Source: an uncultured Collinsella sp.
Lineage (GTDB): Bacteria; Actinomycetota; Coriobacteriia; Coriobacteriales; Coriobacteriaceae
Length of the DNA stretch: 64,000 nt
Direction of reading: 5' to 3'
Assembly (NCBI GenBank): GCA_900541035.1
Contig: UQIN01000002.1
Coordinates: 1-64,000 of the forward strand
Shown here: piece by piece, positions 1-8,738 of the stretch
How the letters are laid out: each line of letters begins with the position of its first letter
Position numbering within the stretch: the first letter of the stretch is position 1
The notes under the pieces: generated by a model
What the model saw: only the letters and a program-made list of their open reading frames with translations
The model's database searches: none
Told to the model about the DNA's origin: nothing
Made by a program: the position numbers and the translations under genes

Positions 1-140
1 TTGCCGGCGTAGGTCAGCTTGTCCAGGACGGTGACGTGCACCCCGGGGTGGTTGTTCACGACGTAGTGCACGAAGTTGCTGCCGATAAAGCCGCAACCGC
101 CCGTGACGATGATGTTCTTAGGTTCAAAAATCTCAGACAT
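1..140 (-). CDS. rfbB: dTDP-glucose 4,6-dehydratase, N-terminal fragment (runs off the window)
   Basis: The first 46 codons are visible from ATG at 140; the rest lies left of position 1. The translation begins MSEIFEPKNIIVTGG and continues with CGFIGSNFVHYVVNN, the Rossmann GxxGFIGSN dinucleotide-binding motif of extended short-chain dehydrogenases. Together with rfbA upstream on the same strand, this fits RfbB/RmlB, the second step of dTDP-rhamnose synthesis in the cytoplasm. Related NDP-sugar epimerases share the motif, so the exact substrate is inferred from context. A weak ribosome-binding site (GGATT) precedes it, and the same AGATTGGATT string also precedes rfbA. Confidence 0.8.
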   Translation of the reverse strand, partial: MSEIFEPKNIIVTGGCGFIGSNFVHYVVNNHPGVHVTVLDKLTYAG

Positions 141-215
141 GAAAATCCAATCTGAAGCAAGTACAGCTTCTTTAGTATGCCGCAGGAAGTGACGCCGCGA
201 CACTATTCAACAAAA

Positions 216-1190
216 CTATCGGACATTTCGGCATGCGATAAGAGCCATGACCTTCGCAGAATTACTTCCCCTACAAAACGCCTCCGGAATGCAGTCTTTG
301 TCGTACCGGAAGACCGAATTCCCAGTTTTATCGCGTAAGTACTTATAGAAGAAGTCTTCCCAGCTTTTAAACTTCTCACTGTTTACAAAGGCTTCTGGGG
401 TTTCCAAAACCGCCTTAACATCTAACCCTGAAATTACGCCAGAGCTCAGCAGAAGCCACTCGAATGACTCGGGAAGACAAACCGTAACAGTATCGCGATG
501 AATGTCTTGCAGCTTAAGGACGCGGTCCGCATAGCACCCAAATGCCGCTCCGTCCGCGACAACAAACACGCGATCGTCGAAATGCTGATCCAACCAGCCC
601 AAAATCGCGCTGTTCGTCATGGCCGAAGCACAGGTAAGCTCACTATCAGCGAAATGCCGTTCAAAGAACTGGAAACCAGACTTACTGTCCTCGCATAGAA
701 GGATAGAAAAGTCCTGTTTTGGCGCCGATCGGGAAATAGCATAACGATGATTTCCGCGATCTTGATAAACAGGGACGAAGGAATGGTATTTTCCGCTCGT
801 CTTAATCTTGTAAATCTCATCCACGCTATACGGAAGATTGGGGAAATCAGCCCTTGAGATCAGCACGAAATAATTCGAGGAATACAGCACATGATGGGCA
901 AACTCATCAGAATGGATCTCTTTTAAGCCCTCATCGACAAATACAATCGAGTCATGAACGGACGAAAGCTGGTTTCGCCAATCATAATCGGTCAGGGCGA
1001 CACAGGGACAATCGCATTGCAAGGAGACACCCGACTGCTCGCCCGTTCGCATGTAGTCTGCGACCATGTCAAACAGTGTCGTCTTACCCGTGCCACTATC
1101 GCCACGCACAATAGTGATGTTCCGCTTGAGGGTAAATGTGTACTTAGTTCCCCTGCGGCGGGAAATCTTAACGAGATGCGAACCGTTCAT
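216..1190 (-). CDS. P-loop ATPase with a TOPRIM-like C-terminal half, partner of the DUF4869 protein
   Basis: This is a 324-residue protein that I do not recognise as a named family. A Walker A motif GDSGTGKTT lies at residues 30-38 and a Walker B-like SIVFVDE at 81-87, so the N-terminal half is a small AAA/ABC-type ATPase. The C-terminal half carries FSILLCEDSKSG (acidic residue 167) and VFVVADGAAFG (D213), a spacing that resembles a TOPRIM fold as in OLD-family proteins. That resemblance is an inference. It starts 9 bp after the stop of the DUF4869 gene, so the two are very likely cotranscribed. Both are clearly lower in GC than rfbA next door, and the pair interrupts rfbA-rfbB, which suggests a transferred cargo module. 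Its function is unknown; a defence or toxin-antitoxin role is possible but unproven. Confidence 0.7.
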   Translation of the reverse strand: MNGSHLVKISRRRGTKYTFTLKRNITIVRGDSGTGKTTLFDMVADYMRTGEQSGVSLQCDCPCVALTDYDWRNQLSSVHDSIVFVDEGLKEIHSDEFAHHVLYSSNYFVLISRADFPNLPYSVDEIYKIKTSGKYHSFVPVYQDRGNHRYAISRSAPKQDFSILLCEDSKSGFQFFERHFADSELTCASAMTNSAILGWLDQHFDDRVFVVADGAAFGCYADRVLKLQDIHRDTVTVCLPESFEWLLLSSGVISGLDVKAVLETPEAFVNSEKFKSWEDFFYKYLRDKTGNSVFRYDKDCIPEAFCRGSNSAKVMALIACRNVR

Positions 1191-1199
1191 AAGCAGTAC

Positions 1200-1637
1200 C
1201 TACAGATACGGAATCGACTCGTGAATCAATTCGGCCATGTTGTGAACGATTCGGCCGCTATTCACGACTTTAATTTTAAAATCCTCGCGACCAAAGTCCA
1301 TCACATGATAGAGATTCACAACGAGCTTGCGGTCTTTCGCCATGTCAAGAATCCACTTGGCACAGTTGTCACCACAGGTAGAGGCGTTAAAAAAATGCTT
1401 ACGATCAAATCTCATAAGCAGCAGCGTTTTCACGCCACCAGAAAGCTGGAGTGGGGAGATGGATCCAAGCACGGGGCTTTCGATGACGTTTTCGGAGACA
1501 ACATCCGATCGATCGACATCTTTAATTATCGAGACTGCATAGGGATCCGTAATCCAAGTAGACCGGTAAGAGTTTTTGAAATATGTCGCTGTGTTGTAAA
1601 TCGCTTCTGGCATATCGCCAAAGTAGACGCTTAACAC
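1200..1637 (-). CDS. DUF4869 family protein
   Basis: 145 residues. I chose the GTG at 1637 because the protein then starts MLSVYFGDMPEAIYN, which is how DUF4869 proteins begin as I remember them, and because a GGAG lies 5 nt upstream. A longer TTG start at 1649 is possible. The protein is soluble, has no signal peptide, and contains no catalytic motif that I can name. It ends 9 bp before the P-loop ATPase. DUF4869 has no assigned function; in my recollection such genes lie next to ATPases in gut Firmicutes. The family assignment rests on recall of the N-terminal motif, not on a search. Confidence 0.65.
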   Translation of the reverse strand: MLSVYFGDMPEAIYNTATYFKNSYRSTWITDPYAVSIIKDVDRSDVVSENVIESPVLGSISPLQLSGGVKTLLLMRFDRKHFFNASTCGDNCAKWILDMAKDRKLVVNLYHVMDFGREDFKIKVVNSGRIVHNMAELIHESIPYL

Positions 1638-1682
1638 ATCCACTCCCAATCATATTATCTTTATGGTCAACGTAATCATAAC

Positions 1683-1713
1683 GAAAGGGGCCACCAGATA
1701 AACGGTGACCCCT
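1683..1713 (-). terminator. Rho-independent terminator after rfbA
   Basis: On the minus strand, 20 bp past the rfbA stop, a stem GGGGTCACC/GGTGGCCCC (one mismatch) is followed by TTTCGTT. It separates the rfbA transcript from the DUF4869/ATPase pair, so that pair either has its own promoter or depends on antitermination. Confidence 0.75.
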
Positions 1714-1732
1714 AAAAGAAAACAAGCTGGCG

Positions 1733-2632
1733 CTAGTACTCGCGCGGGCTGTTGACGATCTCGCCGGCGGCGACCTTCTTGAGGTGCTGTCCGTAGACCG
1801 ACTTCCCGTAGGCCTCGGCGGCCTCCTCCAGCCCGGCGGTCGTGATCCAACCGTTCTCCCAGGCGATCTCCTCGGGGACCGAGACCGGCAGGTCCTGGGA
1901 GTGCTCCACGGCGCGGACGAACTCCGCCGCCTCGTGCAGGCTCTCCATGGTGCCGGTGTCAAGCCACGCGTAGCCGCGGCCGAGGGTCACCACGGACAGC
2001 GTCCCCTCCTCCAGGTACATCCGGTTGAGGTCGGTGATCTCCAGCTCGCCGCGCGCGGACGGCTCCACCTCATGTGCCTTGGCGGCCACGTCGCCCGGGT
2101 AGAAGTACAGGCCGGTGACGGCGTAGGAGCTCTTGGGCTCGGCGGGCTTCTCCTCGATGGAGACGGCCCTCCCCTCGCCGTCGAATTCGACGACGCCGAA
2201 GCGCTCGGGGTCGTCCACGTGGTAGCCGAACACCGTGGCGCGGCCCGACTGCGCGTTCTCGACGGCCTTCTTCAGGTGTCGGCTGAGGCCGTTGCCGTAG
2301 AAGATGTTGTCGCCCAGCACCAGGGCGCACGGCTCGCCGGCGATGAAGTCCTCGCCGATGGTGAAGGCCTGCGCCAGGCCGTCGGGGCTCGGCTGCTCGG
2401 CGTAGGAGAGGCTCACGCCGTAGCGCGAGCCGTCCCCGAGCAGGCGCTCGAAGTTGGGCAGGTCCGTCGGCGTGGAGATGACCAGGATGTCCCGGATGCC
2501 CGCCAGCATGAGGGTGGACAGCGGGTAGTAGATCATGGGCTTGTCGTAGACCGGCAGCAGCTGCTTGGAGGTCACGAGCGTGAGCGGGTACAGGCGCGTG
2601 CCGGACCCGCCGGCGAGGATGATGCCTTTCAT
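1733..2632 (-). CDS. rfbA: Glucose-1-phosphate thymidylyltransferase
   Basis: 299 residues, full length for RfbA/RmlA. It makes dTDP-glucose from dTTP and glucose-1-phosphate, the first step of dTDP-L-rhamnose synthesis. The nucleotide-binding GGSGTRLYPLT is at residues 8-18, followed by KQLLPVYDKPMIYYPLS. The family signatures VLGDNIFYG and YAWLDTGTMESL are also present. It lies in the capsule operon after wzx and is followed by a strong terminator. Its GC content and codon use are like the chromosomal core and unlike the AT-richer glycosyltransferase genes beside it, so the locus is a mosaic. Confidence 0.95.
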   Translation of the reverse strand: MKGIILAGGSGTRLYPLTLVTSKQLLPVYDKPMIYYPLSTLMLAGIRDILVISTPTDLPNFERLLGDGSRYGVSLSYAEQPSPDGLAQAFTIGEDFIAGEPCALVLGDNIFYGNGLSRHLKKAVENAQSGRATVFGYHVDDPERFGVVEFDGEGRAVSIEEKPAEPKSSYAVTGLYFYPGDVAAKAHEVEPSARGELEITDLNRMYLEEGTLSVVTLGRGYAWLDTGTMESLHEAAEFVRAVEHSQDLPVSVPEEIAWENGWITTAGLEEAAEAYGKSVYGQHLKKVAAGEIVNSPREY

Positions 2633-2663
2633 ATCCTAATCCAATCTAGATGAATGACATTTA

Positions 2664-4073
2664 CTAATGCTTAAGCCTGCTCAAACGCGAGGCAACGTTT
2701 TTCAATTCAGAATGATTAAGTAAAAGATAGCCAATATAAACTATCGAATACAGGAGTGCCGCCACTCCACCGGGCATGAGCTCGGTAAATAAGACGAAGG
2801 CAACTGTAAGCAAAATCTCCTGAAACGGCCTGGACGAACCCGGAGCACTTAACCTTTCATTTAAATATAGTTCGGACCACAGTGACCTTCCGATAATGCA
2901 GATTACAGCGCCACACAGGACAGCATCGAGTGAATCGAGAGCGAGAACACCGAATACCGAAAAGACGGTGCTGCAAATAACGGCAACGATATTCAACTTC
3001 AGGAGCAGCTGTTCTTTACGAAGAACCTTGAAATAGGTAGTACAGCAAAGGCTCATCTTCGTATTGAAGACGCATATCGGAAGTAAGAGCGCAAAATATC
3101 TAAGACTCTCGGCATATTGAGGAAGCCACGCCCCCAAAAACCAAACCATAGGGAAATAGAACAAAAAGATTGCAGGAAAAATGAGTTCGATGGCATTTCT
3201 TATGCCAATGTAAAAACGAACTCTCTCCTCATCAGAACCTGTCCTAAGAGCAGGAAATAAGACCATGCTCGCCTGCGAGACAAAAGTGATAAAGAAATTG
3301 ACAAGAGAGAGGGAGAACGAAATTTTTGCAAAGGCGACGATACCCCAAAAATGATCGATAAGAAACCTAGATACCCCGAGGATCAGTGTGTCGGCGATGT
3401 TCGCAATCATCAGCTTTACGCCGACGATGATACTGCGGATACCGTCCTTAAGCGAGTTGCCAAAAGACACTGATTTAGCACATAGGATATCCCTGCCCAT
3501 CCAAGAGCAATATATGAGCGCAATAATCTTCGAAACGAGATACGCGTAGACATAGGGATGGTAGTCCGAAACCTTAAATCCAATTAAAACAAGGAGCGGA
3601 GCCAGAAACACCAGCCTGTCTAGCATTGTAGAAAACGAAAATAGCTTAGTTTCGTTCATAGCCTGAAAGACAAAGCCCAAATAACTTGTCAGGTTATAGA
3701 CGACGGTGTAAAGCGCAAAAGACGCGATAACAAATACTCGATTTGCGTCATCGACAAGAGGCAGCGAAACAAAAGTGATGCCGAGGCAAATCACTGCCTG
3801 GAAACAAGCACCGAAGATATACTGGGATTTTATTGAGCTCTTATCGATTTCATCACGAGAGAGACCCCCGTTAATCAAGTAGACACCATCATTCAGGCCA
3901 AGGTGAAAAAAGCCGGAATAGGTCGTATAAAACATGAACAGCTGCCAGTATCCATAATCAGCAACACCAACGATTTTCGGCACGAGCAGCGACATGACAA
4001 CACTGACCGATAGAGAAATAAACTGTGCAGCAAACGCAATCATAGTGTTGCGTGCAATAGACGAATAATTCAT
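2664..4073 (-). CDS. Polysaccharide flippase (Wzx/MATE-like)
   Basis: 469 residues with about twelve to fourteen hydrophobic segments spread over the whole length. The N-terminus (MNYSSIARNTMIAFAAQF) is typical of the oligosaccharide flippases of the MOP superfamily. The role is to flip undecaprenyl-diphosphate-linked repeat units across the membrane in Wzx/Wzy-dependent capsule assembly. It directly follows the Wzy-like gene (34 bp gap) and precedes rfbA. Low GC and an AT-rich codon choice mark it as part of the variable, transferred portion of the locus. Substrate specificity cannot be read from the sequence. Confidence 0.85.
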   Translation of the reverse strand: MNYSSIARNTMIAFAAQFISLSVSVVMSLLVPKIVGVADYGYWQLFMFYTTYSGFFHLGLNDGVYLINGGLSRDEIDKSSIKSQYIFGACFQAVICLGITFVSLPLVDDANRVFVIASFALYTVVYNLTSYLGFVFQAMNETKLFSFSTMLDRLVFLAPLLVLIGFKVSDYHPYVYAYLVSKIIALIYCSWMGRDILCAKSVSFGNSLKDGIRSIIVGVKLMIANIADTLILGVSRFLIDHFWGIVAFAKISFSLSLVNFFITFVSQASMVLFPALRTGSDEERVRFYIGIRNAIELIFPAIFLFYFPMVWFLGAWLPQYAESLRYFALLLPICVFNTKMSLCCTTYFKVLRKEQLLLKLNIVAVICSTVFSVFGVLALDSLDAVLCGAVICIIGRSLWSELYLNERLSAPGSSRPFQEILLTVAFVLFTELMPGGVAALLYSIVYIGYLLLNHSELKNVASRLSRLKH

Positions 4074-4106
4074 TCAACCTCGTTTGTTTAAACTAACATC
4101 CTTGTT

Positions 4107-5348
4107 TTATTCAGAAATCAAGGATGGGCCTGACTCGCACAAATCTGAATACCGAGCACTCGTTCTACCCAGAACGAGTCCACAGGAAGCAAACAAGATA
4201 ACCGTTGGCACCCACCAACCAAGCTCACAATAAAATATGAGCTCCGCACAGCATATACAGGAGACGGTAAATAGTACTTGATCGAGTTCGCAACCCGACC
4301 TGAACGAACCGATGCCAGCGGAAATTATCAAGAATACAAAGCTACAAATTCCAAGAAAACCATATTCATACAGCATTGCAAGGAAACCATTATCCACCGT
4401 TGAAAAACCGCTAATTTCAACCGTCGTGCCCAGCATAGTCACGCGACTACTGCCAAAACCATTTCCAGTAAGCCAAAACAGCGGCCTGCTTAAAAAGCTA
4501 TGAATAATATAGGCAATGGCTCCGGAACGCTGGCTATATGAAACATCAGTTTCAAGCTCACCAAATCGAGAAGCCACAAAGTTAAACAGTCCAAACTTGT
4601 AGAGAATAAAAACGAGTAGCAATACAGCTGGAATTAAAAGGGCAATTAAATTCCATTTAGAATACTCGGGGTTCTTTAGGCGAAAGACCAGGTACACCGA
4701 TGCTAAAGCAATGAGAATAATCCACGCGCTACGACTCTTTGTCAGAAGCAGAGCGACCAAAAGAACTACAGAGCATAAGAGACGTTTCATCCTGCCCGTC
4801 TCCAATTTATAGTTAATTACCACAGCAATAACTATCATTTGGCCAAATACGATTGCATGACCGAAAAAACTACGCAGTCGATACAAGGATGGATTATCAA
4901 TCGTTACAGTTTGCAGAAAAGAAAAGGAACCATTTGTAACTAGTCGTTGACCTAAAACAATTTCAAGGACAAAGCTAAATAGGCAGGCGAACACCATAAC
5001 GTTGCGAAGCATAAGCAATGCAGACTCAACCCAGTCATCATTCTTTGCTTTACCGTAAATATAACCAAGAAGAATGCAAAAGAAATACGAGCAGACCGTA
5101 AGGAGGGATTCGTTAATGCTTCGGGACGTAAACGCAATAGCAGAAAAGAAAACTATCGCGCCCATAACGACAATGGGAATGGCGTTATTTAAAAACACTT
5201 TGTAGAGACGCCCAGAAAGAACTTCTTTGAAAACGAGCAATCCTAGAACAGAAAAAAATAGTCCTTTAACGGGAGAAATGACACTTAAGATTGCGGCGAA
5301 AATCAAAATAGTGAATTCATTAGTAAATAGCTCAAGCATTCTAAACAC
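4107..5348 (-). CDS. O-antigen/capsule polymerase-like membrane protein (Wzy or ligase family)
   Basis: 413 residues, ten or more predicted membrane segments, and one larger outer loop around residues 265-320 (SRFGELETDVSYSQRSGAI... and TGNGFGSSRV), which matches the Wzy_C/O-antigen ligase fold. It probably polymerises repeat units on the outer face of the membrane. The start may be GTG at 5348, which abuts the stop of the upstream glycosyltransferase, or ATG at 5339 with a nearby AGG; the difference is three residues. Wzy proteins diverge too much to infer linkage. Its position beside wzx supports the call. Confidence 0.8.
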   Translation of the reverse strand: MFRMLELFTNEFTILIFAAILSVISPVKGLFFSVLGLLVFKEVLSGRLYKVFLNNAIPIVVMGAIVFFSAIAFTSRSINESLLTVCSYFFCILLGYIYGKAKNDDWVESALLMLRNVMVFACLFSFVLEIVLGQRLVTNGSFSFLQTVTIDNPSLYRLRSFFGHAIVFGQMIVIAVVINYKLETGRMKRLLCSVVLLVALLLTKSRSAWIILIALASVYLVFRLKNPEYSKWNLIALLIPAVLLLVFILYKFGLFNFVASRFGELETDVSYSQRSGAIAYIIHSFLSRPLFWLTGNGFGSSRVTMLGTTVEISGFSTVDNGFLAMLYEYGFLGICSFVFLIISAGIGSFRSGCELDQVLFTVSCICCAELIFYCELGWWVPTVILFASCGLVLGRTSARYSDLCESGPSLISE

Positions 5349-6293
5349 CTACTTACTGTCACAGGAACTGATTAAGGCCTTAAAGTCACCAAGCAGGGAA
5401 CGATTTGACAGTTCATACTTACGGTATTTTAGAATGGTGCCTAAATCACTTATTTTTAGGCCACCTACGAGCAAGTGCAAACGGGCATTTAAAACAGAAC
5501 CGTAATGCTCTATATGCGCAGAAGATATACGATAATCGCCAGGATTACTACTGCAGTATTCTTCTAAAACCTTAGAAAATCTCAAGCACATCCCTATCTC
5601 AGCAACACGAGATTTCCTGTCAATATGTCGCATCTCAGTTGCATTAGAGTCATGTCTACGGAACCGAATCAAGGGCTGATTTAGAAGTCTGAGGGTCCCC
5701 TTCAGTAATGAGAAGCGCCATAACATACCGTCATGAGCAAAATCATCCTGCCAATATGGCATGATTTCCCTTATAAAACTCGATTTTACGGCATACGAAC
5801 ATCCAGGGCGCCGTACCGACATAAACTTGCTATCGAAAACCGGGGCCTCCAAATCGTCCAGAGGTTTGGAATCATCGACAGCACCATAGACTGTTACTTT
5901 TTTACCGCCGCTCTCATAAAACGGCTCGACGGCGCAGCTGAGAACGTCGATAGAGGGGTCCTTCTCGAGGATTGAGGACATCACAGCGATTTTATCGGGT
6001 TCCCAGATATCATCCTGGTCGCACGGGAAGACGATTCCATCGTCTATAGATGCAAGGTCGAGAAGCCGCTTAAAGCTCTTGCGCCAGCCGAAATTAGAGC
6101 GATTCTTGTTGATGGTCCAATTACCGAGTCCGTGTTCCTCGATATATTTGACAATGAGATCGAACGACCCGTCTGTCGAGCAATCATCCGCAATCAGCAC
6201 TCGGTCCGGAGACACTGTCTGAAGTCTTAAGCTATCTAGCTGCTCAGTAAGATATCGCGTGCCGTTGTAAACTGACATCACAACCGTAACCAT
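5349..6293 (-). CDS. Glycosyltransferase family 2
   Basis: 314 residues with a GT-A fold at the N-terminus: MVTVVMSVYNGTRYLTEQL, then VLIADDCSTDGSF (nucleotide binding), then the acidic metal-binding FPCDQDDIWEPDKI around residues 90-103. The arrangement with QDDIW resembles rhamnosyl- or galactosyltransferases of capsule loci, and the presence of rfbA/rfbB would fit rhamnose. That is inference. No membrane segment is evident, so it acts at the cytoplasmic face of the membrane on the lipid-linked glycan. It ends directly against the Wzy gene and starts 17 bp after the GT4 gene. Confidence 0.88.
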   Translation of the reverse strand: MVTVVMSVYNGTRYLTEQLDSLRLQTVSPDRVLIADDCSTDGSFDLIVKYIEEHGLGNWTINKNRSNFGWRKSFKRLLDLASIDDGIVFPCDQDDIWEPDKIAVMSSILEKDPSIDVLSCAVEPFYESGGKKVTVYGAVDDSKPLDDLEAPVFDSKFMSVRRPGCSYAVKSSFIREIMPYWQDDFAHDGMLWRFSLLKGTLRLLNQPLIRFRRHDSNATEMRHIDRKSRVAEIGMCLRFSKVLEEYCSSNPGDYRISSAHIEHYGSVLNARLHLLVGGLKISDLGTILKYRKYELSNRSLLGDFKALISSCDSK

Positions 6294-6310
6294 TAAAAAC
6301 CTTCATCCAA

Positions 6311-7528
6311 TTAAAGCTTAGCCATTAGCTGATCGTAAATACCGATAAGACGTTCTACATACGTGGTCTTTTCGAGGCAGCTGAAGTCCGCCTTCTCAAC
6401 CGCCCCCCTGTAACGCGAGTAAACATCGGGATCGAGCATATTGACCATTGCGGCGGATAGCGACTCGGCATTGCCCGCGCTGAAGACCTCGCCGAGACCT
6501 TTCGACCTCACAAAGGAGGCAGCGTCGCCGACATCAGAGACGATGCACGGCAGACCGGCAGCGATCATGGCCTCATAGGCGACAAGCCCGAACGTCTCTC
6601 GACAAACCGAGGGCATAACGATTGCACGTGACCGCGTCATGACGGAAAGCACCTTGTCATGGGGCAGCACGCCCATGAATTTGATATCCGGATAACTGTC
6701 CGACAGCCTCTTCAATTCGGTACCGTCACCGATGACGATAGCGTCCACACCAGCCCTGCTAGCGGCTTCGCAAAATAAATCGCAGCCCTTTTCGGGGCTC
6801 AGGCGACCAACGAATAGATAAGCCGCGCAATCTGCGTCCAATCCATGTTGGATTTTGTTCGCATCAACGTAATTCAAGCAATCGAATCGTCCGGCTTCCC
6901 ATGCTAGATTGGGCTCAATCAACCGACGGCTGGAATCTGAAACGAAGACCACCGCCGGACGCAGGGCCCTCAAGACATAGTCCTGTACAGAAAAGCGAAC
7001 GGATCGATACATTTTTTGGGTATATGAGCGCTTATCGCAGTTATGCAGCAGACACTTTGGGGAACCGGGGGCGATTCCGCAGTTGCAGTGATTCACATAG
7101 TCGTAGAGCCCACCGTTGGAACAAACGAGGAAGTACTCATGGGCTGTGATCAGGCACTTGAACCCCCGTCGCCTTATGGCCCTGAATATCGAGGGAGAAA
7201 GGGAGTGCGTCCAAGAGTGAACGTGGACGACCGTCGTCTTCGGATCGAGCTGCTTCAGTAGATCATCCAGCGCCGTTTCCGAGCGCCTGTTCCAGATACC
7301 CTGGACAGCGCCGGAGACGCCCCCGTTCAGGACGTCGTTCTGCCCGCAATTGACACAAACAACGCCCGATTCGATTAAGGAGGGATCGGGGTCACCCAAC
7401 GCTGAAAAGAAATAGCTGTTGACACCTATCCTCGCCAGAGCAGATGCTGTTTCGATTGCGATTTTTGAAGCTCCGCCCCCGATATGGGGACGGTCGCAAA
7501 TCGTTATCACTGTGGTGAAGTTACTCAT
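6311..7528 (-). CDS. Glycosyltransferase family 4 (GT1-like group)
   Basis: 405 residues from the ATG at 7528, which overlaps the end of the upstream FrhB-like gene (stop at 7521-7523), a typical translational coupling. An upstream start at 7558 would add ten residues. The N-terminal GT-B domain begins MSNFTTVITICDRPHIGGGAS, the glycine-rich acceptor-side loop. The C-terminal donor domain has LFVGRLSPEKGCDLF and RETFGLVAYEAMIAAGLP, the E-x7-E motif of retaining GT4 enzymes. A cysteine-rich stretch CSNGGLYDYVNHCNCG near residue 150 is typical of a subset of these enzymes. The donor sugar is unknown. Confidence 0.88.
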   Translation of the reverse strand: MSNFTTVITICDRPHIGGGASKIAIETASALARIGVNSYFFSALGDPDPSLIESGVVCVNCGQNDVLNGGVSGAVQGIWNRRSETALDDLLKQLDPKTTVVHVHSWTHSLSPSIFRAIRRRGFKCLITAHEYFLVCSNGGLYDYVNHCNCGIAPGSPKCLLHNCDKRSYTQKMYRSVRFSVQDYVLRALRPAVVFVSDSSRRLIEPNLAWEAGRFDCLNYVDANKIQHGLDADCAAYLFVGRLSPEKGCDLFCEAASRAGVDAIVIGDGTELKRLSDSYPDIKFMGVLPHDKVLSVMTRSRAIVMPSVCRETFGLVAYEAMIAAGLPCIVSDVGDAASFVRSKGLGEVFSAGNAESLSAAMVNMLDPDVYSRYRGAVEKADFSCLEKTTYVERLIGIYDQLMAKL

Positions 7529-8726
7529 GCACGGTCCTAGGTTTAATAGATCGGACAAACCGCTTTACACGCAGGCGCATCGACGGGGGGAGCAGCATTT
7601 TCAGACGGTCGAAAAGAGTCGCATTCGGCGCCAGGACGGAATCAAAGACTTGTAATCCTGTAGCCTCGAACTGCTCGATAACGGCATCGCGCCTCTCCTC
7701 AAGATCCGAGCGCTTATTAGGATCTTCATGCAGCAGCACATCATCCGGAGCAAGGCCGTTGTTAGAGTAGGCGACGCAATCGCTTATTTCATCGATCAAT
7801 TTTGCCCCGCGCTCGGTCCTCACGATAACGGCCGAAACACCCTTCTCGGGATGTCCGCAGTCTTGGACAGACTCAGAGCGCCAGGAATCACCGAGGATGA
7901 TGTCGGCAGGACTGTCGCACCCTCTGAAAGGACAGCCGTAGCAAGACGATCTGCTGATCAGGCCTTTGATGTAGGAACCATAAAACGGATCGAATGCAGC
8001 AGGCCTCTTTATAATCCTGCCGTCGGATAACTCGATTTTTATGTTATGGCCCCATCCGAATTTCGATTTATCTCTAAAAGTCAGTGCGGTGACATCGGAC
8101 TTCTCCCGAAGCTCGAGCCAGTCAACATAGGAACGAAACATGGAAGAGCTTGGTACACCGTGGCAAACAACGCTGACGGTTGTCAGCCCATCCATCGGTT
8201 TACCCAAATAGAGACGCAGCGCGGAAACCTGACAAGGAGTACCGCTGAAGAGGACTCGCTTGCCGGATTTGAGATCGCTAAGCACTTCGGGATACGATTC
8301 GCTAGCATCGCTCTGGACATATTTGGACTTTTGCAGGAGCGCGATATCGGCAAGCTCGGATATACCGATATGCCTGACGTGATCGACGCCATCCCAGGCG
8401 GCGCCGTAAACGCGCCCGCCGTCCGATAGTATCCGTTTCGCAAGAAGGGAGAAGACGCCGCCCGACGAACTTTGCGCGAGCTCGACCGGGTCATCGCTCT
8501 GCAAGACAGCGGCGCGAATGGCCTCCGAGTCCGCGTCGACTTGGTTTTCCGCCGGACAGGTACGCAGGCAAAGACCGCAGGAGGTGCATCTCGCTGCGTC
8601 CACCACGGGGTATTCGAAACCGTCGGGCGAGGTACGCATAGTAATAGCGGAAAAAGGGCATTTGGCCGCACAAGCTCCGCAACCAAAGCAGGCCCGGTGA
8701 GAAACTGTGTCGATGTTCTTGCTCAA
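7521..8726 (-). CDS. FrhB-like Fe-S protein of polysaccharide loci (coenzyme F420 hydrogenase/dehydrogenase beta family)
   Basis: 401 residues from a TTG start, chosen because AGGGGGAAG lies a few bases upstream and no nearer ATG is in frame. Two 4Fe-4S ferredoxin motifs are at the N-terminus (CFGCGACAAKCP and CTSCGLCLRTCP). They are followed by the FrhB domain with KYVQSDASESYPEV, VLFSGTPCQVSALR and VSVVCHGVPSS. It is known that this family recurs beside polysaccharide pyruvyl transferases in exopolysaccharide clusters, as here. Its reaction there is not settled; a redox modification of a sugar or of the pyruvyl group is plausible. It has no link to F420 in this window. Confidence 0.85.
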   Translation of the reverse strand: MSKNIDTVSHRACFGCGACAAKCPFSAITMRTSPDGFEYPVVDAARCTSCGLCLRTCPAENQVDADSEAIRAAVLQSDDPVELAQSSSGGVFSLLAKRILSDGGRVYGAAWDGVDHVRHIGISELADIALLQKSKYVQSDASESYPEVLSDLKSGKRVLFSGTPCQVSALRLYLGKPMDGLTTVSVVCHGVPSSSMFRSYVDWLELREKSDVTALTFRDKSKFGWGHNIKIELSDGRIIKRPAAFDPFYGSYIKGLISRSSCYGCPFRGCDSPADIILGDSWRSESVQDCGHPEKGVSAVIVRTERGAKLIDEISDCVAYSNNGLAPDDVLLHEDPNKRSDLEERRDAVIEQFEATGLQVFDSVLAPNATLFDRLKMLLPPSMRLRVKRFVRSIKPRTVHE

Positions 8727-8738
8727 GCTAACTTCCCC

